The notes under the pieces are model-generated. The model was not told the DNA's origin. It saw nothing but the letters and a program-made list of their open reading frames with translations, and ran no database searches. 64,000 nt of DNA. It comes from Stenotrophomonas sp. SAU14A_NAIMI4_8 (GTDB lineage: Bacteria; Pseudomonadota; Gammaproteobacteria; Xanthomonadales; Xanthomonadaceae). The position numbers and the translations under genes were made by a program. Below are positions 60,774 to 64,000 of the stretch, piece by piece (the stretch's first letter is position 1; the number at the start of each line of letters is the position of its first letter). Location: contig NZ_CP025999.1 of assembly GCF_003086695.1 (NCBI RefSeq), positions 1,591,680-1,655,679 on the forward strand. Reading direction: 5' to 3'.

Positions 60774-62396
60774 ATGCACCGCTACATTGTCTTCGTGCTC
60801 GCCATCCTGATGCTGCCGGTCAGTCTGTGGCTGGCGACGCTCTGGCCCGCCTGGTATTGGGGCGTCGGCCTGTCCGCGGCGATGGTGGCGCTGGGCTGCT
60901 GGGACCTGCTGCAGAAGCGCAGCACCCTGCGCCGCAATTACCCGGTCATGGCCCATTTCCGTTACGGGCTTGAATCGATCGGCCCGGAGATCCGCCAGTA
61001 CTTCGTGCAGAGCGACCTGGAAGACGTGCCGTTCTCGCGCCAGCAGCGCGCGCTGATCTACCAACGCGCCAAGAATGAAATGGACACGGTGCCGTTCGGC
61101 ACCCTGCGCAGCACCTACGCGGTGGATTACGAGTGGATCAACCACTCGCTGGCGCCGACCACGATCGGCAAGCACGACTTCCGCGTGCTGATCGGGCCGA
61201 CCTGTGCGAAACCCTATTCGGCCAGCGTGTTCAATATTTCCGCGATGAGTTTCGGTTCGCTGTCGGCCAACGCGATCCGCGCGCTGAACGACGGTGCGCG
61301 CCGCGGTGGCTTCTACCACGACACTGGCGAAGGCTCGATCTCGCCTTACCACCGCGAAATGGGCGGGGACCTGGTCTGGGAGATCGGCTCGGGCTATTTC
61401 GGTTGCCGCGACGAGAAGGGCGGCTTCAGCGAAGAGCGTTTCATCGCCAACGCCACCCACGATCAGGTGAAGATGATCGAGATCAAACTGTCCCAAGGTG
61501 CAAAGCCCGGCCACGGCGGCGTGTTGCCGGCACCGAAGGTCACCGCTGAGATTTCCGCCACCCGTGGCGTGCCGATGGGCGTGGACTGTGTGTCACCGTC
61601 GCGCCATTCGGCGTTTTCCACACCGGTGGAACTGCTGCAGTTCGTTGCGCGCCTGCGCGAGCTGTCCGGTGGCAAGCCGGTGGGCTTCAAGCTGGCCATC
61701 GGCCACCCCTGGGAATGGTTCGGCATCGCCAAGGCCATGCACGAAACCGGCCTGCGCCCTGATTTCATCGTGGTGGACGGCGCCGAGGGCGGCACCGGCG
61801 CGGCACCGGCCGAGTTCGTCGACCACGTGGGCGTGCCCATGCATGAGGCGCTGCTGCTGGTGCACAACACGTTGGTCGGGCTGGACCTGCGCGAACACAT
61901 CCGCATTGGTGCGGCCGGCAAGATCACCAGTGCGTTCGACATCGCGCGCACCATCGCCCTTGGCGCGGACTGGTGCAACGCCGGCCGCGGCTTCATGTTC
62001 GCGCTGGGCTGCATCCAGTCGCTGAGCTGCCACACCGACAAATGCCCGACCGGCATCGCCACCCAGAACCCGGCGCGCTGGAAGCACCTGGATGCTCCGG
62101 ACAAGGCCACGCGGGTGTACAGCTACCACGAGCACACGCTGCACGCGTTGAAGGAACTGCTGTGTGCCGCCGGGTTGAACGACCCGGCAGAGTTGGGGCC
62201 GGAGCATATCCTGCGTCGCGTTTCGCCGGTCGAGATCCGTTCGCTGGCCACGCTGTACCGCTATCTGGAACCGGGCGAGCTGCTGCACAAAGTGCCCGAT
62301 CACGCGGTGTTCCATGCGTTCTGGGCCGATGCCCGCAGCGATTCGTTCCAGCCGCCAGCGCGCATCCAGGCGCTGCGCGCCAGCAAATCGCGCTAG
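60774..62396 (+). CDS. FMN-binding glutamate synthase-like protein with membrane anchor
   Basis: This 540-aa protein has two N-terminal hydrophobic helices (about 4-22 and 27-48). A glutamate-synthase central/FMN domain follows (NISAMSFGSLSANAIRALN; KPGHGGVLPAPKVT; VVDGAEGGTGAAP). The 3Fe-4S motif C-x5-C-x4-C is intact in GCIQSLSCHTDKCPTG. The glutaminase domain of GltB is absent. Family members of this type have unclear substrates. GAGGAAC precedes the ATG at 60774. Confidence 0.88.
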   Translation: MHRYIVFVLAILMLPVSLWLATLWPAWYWGVGLSAAMVALGCWDLLQKRSTLRRNYPVMAHFRYGLESIGPEIRQYFVQSDLEDVPFSRQQRALIYQRAKNEMDTVPFGTLRSTYAVDYEWINHSLAPTTIGKHDFRVLIGPTCAKPYSASVFNISAMSFGSLSANAIRALNDGARRGGFYHDTGEGSISPYHREMGGDLVWEIGSGYFGCRDEKGGFSEERFIANATHDQVKMIEIKLSQGAKPGHGGVLPAPKVTAEISATRGVPMGVDCVSPSRHSAFSTPVELLQFVARLRELSGGKPVGFKLAIGHPWEWFGIAKAMHETGLRPDFIVVDGAEGGTGAAPAEFVDHVGVPMHEALLLVHNTLVGLDLREHIRIGAAGKITSAFDIARTIALGADWCNAGRGFMFALGCIQSLSCHTDKCPTGIATQNPARWKHLDAPDKATRVYSYHEHTLHALKELLCAAGLNDPAELGPEHILRRVSPVEIRSLATLYRYLEPGELLHKVPDHAVFHAFWADARSDSFQPPARIQALRASKSR

Positions 62397-62404
62397 CCGC
62401 CGTT

Positions 62405-62469
62405 GTAGAGTCGAGCTTGCTCGACTGCTTTTATCAATCGCAATGCAGTCGAGCATGGCTCGACTCTAC
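62405..62469. repeat. pair of inverted SMAG elements
   Basis: GTAGAGTCGAGCTTGCTCGACT (split as GTAGAGTCGAGCTTG and CTCGACT) at 62405-62426 and an inverted, slightly different copy (AGTCGAGCATGGCTCGACT then CTAC) at 62447-62469. They lie between the glutamate-synthase-like gene and the GNAT gene. Confidence 0.85.
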
Positions 62470-62480
62470 AAGGACATGCC

Positions 62481-62942
62481 ATGCAGTTCAGAACCGGCAC
62501 CGCCGATGATGTAGCCACGCTGTGGGCATTGCGCACCCGCTGCGTGCGCGAGACCTGCAGCAGCCATTATCCGCCCGAGGTGATCGCACCGTGGTCGGCC
62601 TCGCCGCCACCGTCGCAGTACGCGCGGCTGCTGGGGCAGGGCGGCTGCGTGGTGGCTGAGGATGCGCAGGGCGCACTGCTGGGGTTTGGCGTGTTCGACA
62701 GCGACGCCAACGAGGTGGACGCGTTGTTCGTCGATCCGGATCGGGGCGGGCAGGGTATTGGTCAGGCGTTGATGCAGCGGTTGCTGGCGATGGCCGATCC
62801 CAAGCGCGAGGTGGTGCTGTCGGCCTCGCTGAACGCCGTCGCGTTCTACCAGCGCCAGGGCTTCGTGGCCGACCGGGAGGAGCTGTACCCGCACCCCAGC
62901 GGCGTAGCCCTGGCCTCGGTGCGCATGCACCGCCCCTTGTAG
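62481..62942 (+). CDS. GNAT family N-acetyltransferase
   Basis: This 153-aa protein has the GNAT acetyl-CoA motif VDALFVDPDRGGQGIGQAL and C-terminal LSASLNAVAFYQRQGFVADRE. It would transfer an acetyl group from acetyl-CoA; the acceptor is unknown. Its last four bases overlap the first SMAG element of the next cluster. Confidence 0.9.
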   Translation: MQFRTGTADDVATLWALRTRCVRETCSSHYPPEVIAPWSASPPPSQYARLLGQGGCVVAEDAQGALLGFGVFDSDANEVDALFVDPDRGGQGIGQALMQRLLAMADPKREVVLSASLNAVAFYQRQGFVADREELYPHPSGVALASVRMHRPL

Positions 62943-63057
62943 AGTCGAGCTTGCTCGACTGCTTTTCCGCTTTTGTAGAGTCGAGCTTGCTCGACTGTTT
63001 TTCCATCAGTCGAGCAAGCTCGACTCTACCGAAGCAGTCGAGCAAGCTCGACTCTAC
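62939..63057. repeat. cluster of four SMAG elements, two in each orientation
   Basis: 22-base units lie at 62939-62960 and 62975-62996 (direct) and at 63008-63029 and 63036-63057 (inverted). The whole block is close to a large inverted repeat. It fills the gap between the convergent GNAT and HI0933-type genes and probably serves as a two-way terminator. Confidence 0.9.
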
Positions 63058-63067
63058 AATCGCCGGG

Positions 63068-64000
63068 TCAGCGCGCTGCCAGCCACGCCACCACGCCTTC
63101 AGCCGCGCGCAGTCCGCTGGCATAGCAGGCGGTCAGCAGGTAGCCGCCGGTCGGCGCTTCCCAGTCCAGCATTTCGCCGGCGCAGAACACGCCCGGCATG
63201 GCGTTGAGCATCAGCTGGCGGTCCATGGCCTGCAGCCGCACACCGCCCGCGGTGCTGATCACCTCGGCCATCGGCCGCGGTCGCAGCAGCCGCAGGGGCA
63301 GGCGCTTGAGCGTTGCTGCCACGGCCGGCAGATCGTTGCCGGCGTCCTTGCCCAGGTGCTCGAACACCAGCGCGGCCTTCACCGCATCCAGACCGGCCTG
63401 GCGGCGCAGGTGTTCGCCAAAGCTCCGGCCCTTGCGCGGCCGGGACAGGTCGGCCAGCAGGCGTGCCTCGTCACGGCCGGGTACAAGATCCAGGGCCAGC
63501 ACGGCATGGCCATCGCGGTTGATGGTGTCGCGCAGATCAGCGGCCAGCGCGTAGACCAGGCTGCCTTCGATGCCATAGCTGCTGGCCACGCACTCACCCT
63601 GCAGCGACTGCGGCCGACCCTGCAGATCGGTCCAATAGGCCACCACCGGCTTGAGTGGGGCGCCGGCATGGCGCTGGGCGAAATGCGGGCTCCAGTCCAC
63701 GTCGAACCCGCAGTTGGCCGGCTGCAGCGGCGCGACATCCACGCCGCGTGCCTGCAGCGGTGCCACCCAGGCGCCATCGCTGCCCAGCTGCGGCCAACTG
63801 CCGCCGCCCAGGGCCAGCACCGTGGCATCGGCGTGTACGCGCACCTCGCCGTGTTCGCTGGCGAACTGCAGGGCACCGTCATCGGCCCAGCCGGTCCAGC
63901 GATGATTGACGTGCAGGCGCACGTCCCGTTCCTTCAGGCGCCGTACCCAGCCGCGCAGCAGCGGGGCCGCCTTGCGGTCCACCGGAAACACCCGGCCGGA
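63068..64000 (-). CDS. HI0933/YhiN-family flavoprotein, 5'-truncated by the window
   Basis: The frame is open to base 64000 (SGRVFPVDRKAAPLLRGW...), 310 residues visible. It matches the HI0933-like NAD(P)/FAD-dependent oxidoreductases: VLALGGGSWPQLGSDG, SYGIEGSLVYALAADLRD, and the C-terminal FAD motif GVFCAGEMLDWEAPTGGYLLTACYASG, written here across the conserved GGYNLQ-like turn. The N-terminal dinucleotide fold lies outside. The reaction is unknown for this family. Confidence 0.88.
   Translation of the reverse strand, partial: SGRVFPVDRKAAPLLRGWVRRLKERDVRLHVNHRWTGWADDGALQFASEHGEVRVHADATVLALGGGSWPQLGSDGAWVAPLQARGVDVAPLQPANCGFDVDWSPHFAQRHAGAPLKPVVAYWTDLQGRPQSLQGECVASSYGIEGSLVYALAADLRDTINRDGHAVLALDLVPGRDEARLLADLSRPRKGRSFGEHLRRQAGLDAVKAALVFEHLGKDAGNDLPAVAATLKRLPLRLLRPRPMAEVISTAGGVRLQAMDRQLMLNAMPGVFCAGEMLDWEAPTGGYLLTACYASGLRAAEGVVAWLAAR

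Overview
The window looks like chromosomal sequence from a Stenotrophomonas (S. maltophilia complex or close relative, Xanthomonadaceae). The DNA is GC-rich. Gene order and protein families are those of Xanthomonadaceae. Short palindromes beginning with GTAG, of the kind described in S. maltophilia as SMAG/REP elements, sit between many genes. Apart from a truncated IS481-family element at the left edge and an isolated phage-like CI/Cro pair near 52 kb, it reads as core genome.

Layout. 1-594: right end of an IS481 element. 738-4665: cytochrome bc1 (petABC), then sspA-sspB. 4736-8890: DUF3301 protein, a PqaA-like secreted protein, a DUF2272 protein, nadC and a Trm112-like protein. 8949-12877: purE-purK, an AhpD-like protein, Fe superoxide dismutase, glutaredoxin grxD and a degenerate short-chain dehydrogenase. 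13107-17960: a large Oar-like TonB-dependent receptor and the nucleosidase ppnN, with a possible small RNA between them. 18194-25182: type IV pilus minor pilin operon fimT-pilV-pilW-pilX-pilY1-pilE. 25237-28467: tRNA-Asn, an antisense-oriented FimT-like pseudopilin, uvrB and two tRNA-Val genes.

28484-32676: small secreted proteins, a MipA/OmpV outer-membrane protein and a divergent OmpR-type two-component system. 32736-44225: comEC followed by an envelope and repair block (exbB-exbD-msbA-lpxK-kdsB-LMW phosphatase-NHL protein-uvrC-pgsA) joined mostly by short overlaps. 44231-45863: REP arrays, four identical tRNA-Gly(GCC) genes and tRNA-Cys. 45943-51600: ADP-ribosylglycohydrolase, small secreted proteins, thioesterase, a DUF6265-hydrolase fusion, an AraC regulator and crcB. 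A fluoride riboswitch can be read directly upstream of crcB.

51766-53057: CI/Cro-like divergent regulators with candidate operators and an AT-rich gap. 53059-56458: an oxygen-responsive cluster (CcoG-like ferredoxin, small membrane protein, truncated hemoglobin, hemN) with two FNR/Anr boxes. 56468-64000: DUF1176 protein, tRNA-Leu, TraB/GumN protein, BLUF blue-light sensor, nucleotide-sugar dehydrogenase, a glutamate-synthase-like flavoprotein, a GNAT acetyltransferase, a cluster of inverted SMAG elements and a truncated HI0933-type flavoprotein.

Themes. The pilus operon, the second FimT-like pseudopilin and ComEC together cover much of the DNA-uptake route. msbA/lpxK/kdsB supply lipid A and Kdo steps. 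uvrB and uvrC are both present. No complete undescribed system is obvious. The strongest leads are regulatory: the riboswitch leader, the CI/Cro operators, the FNR-hemN geometry and the small RNA candidate.
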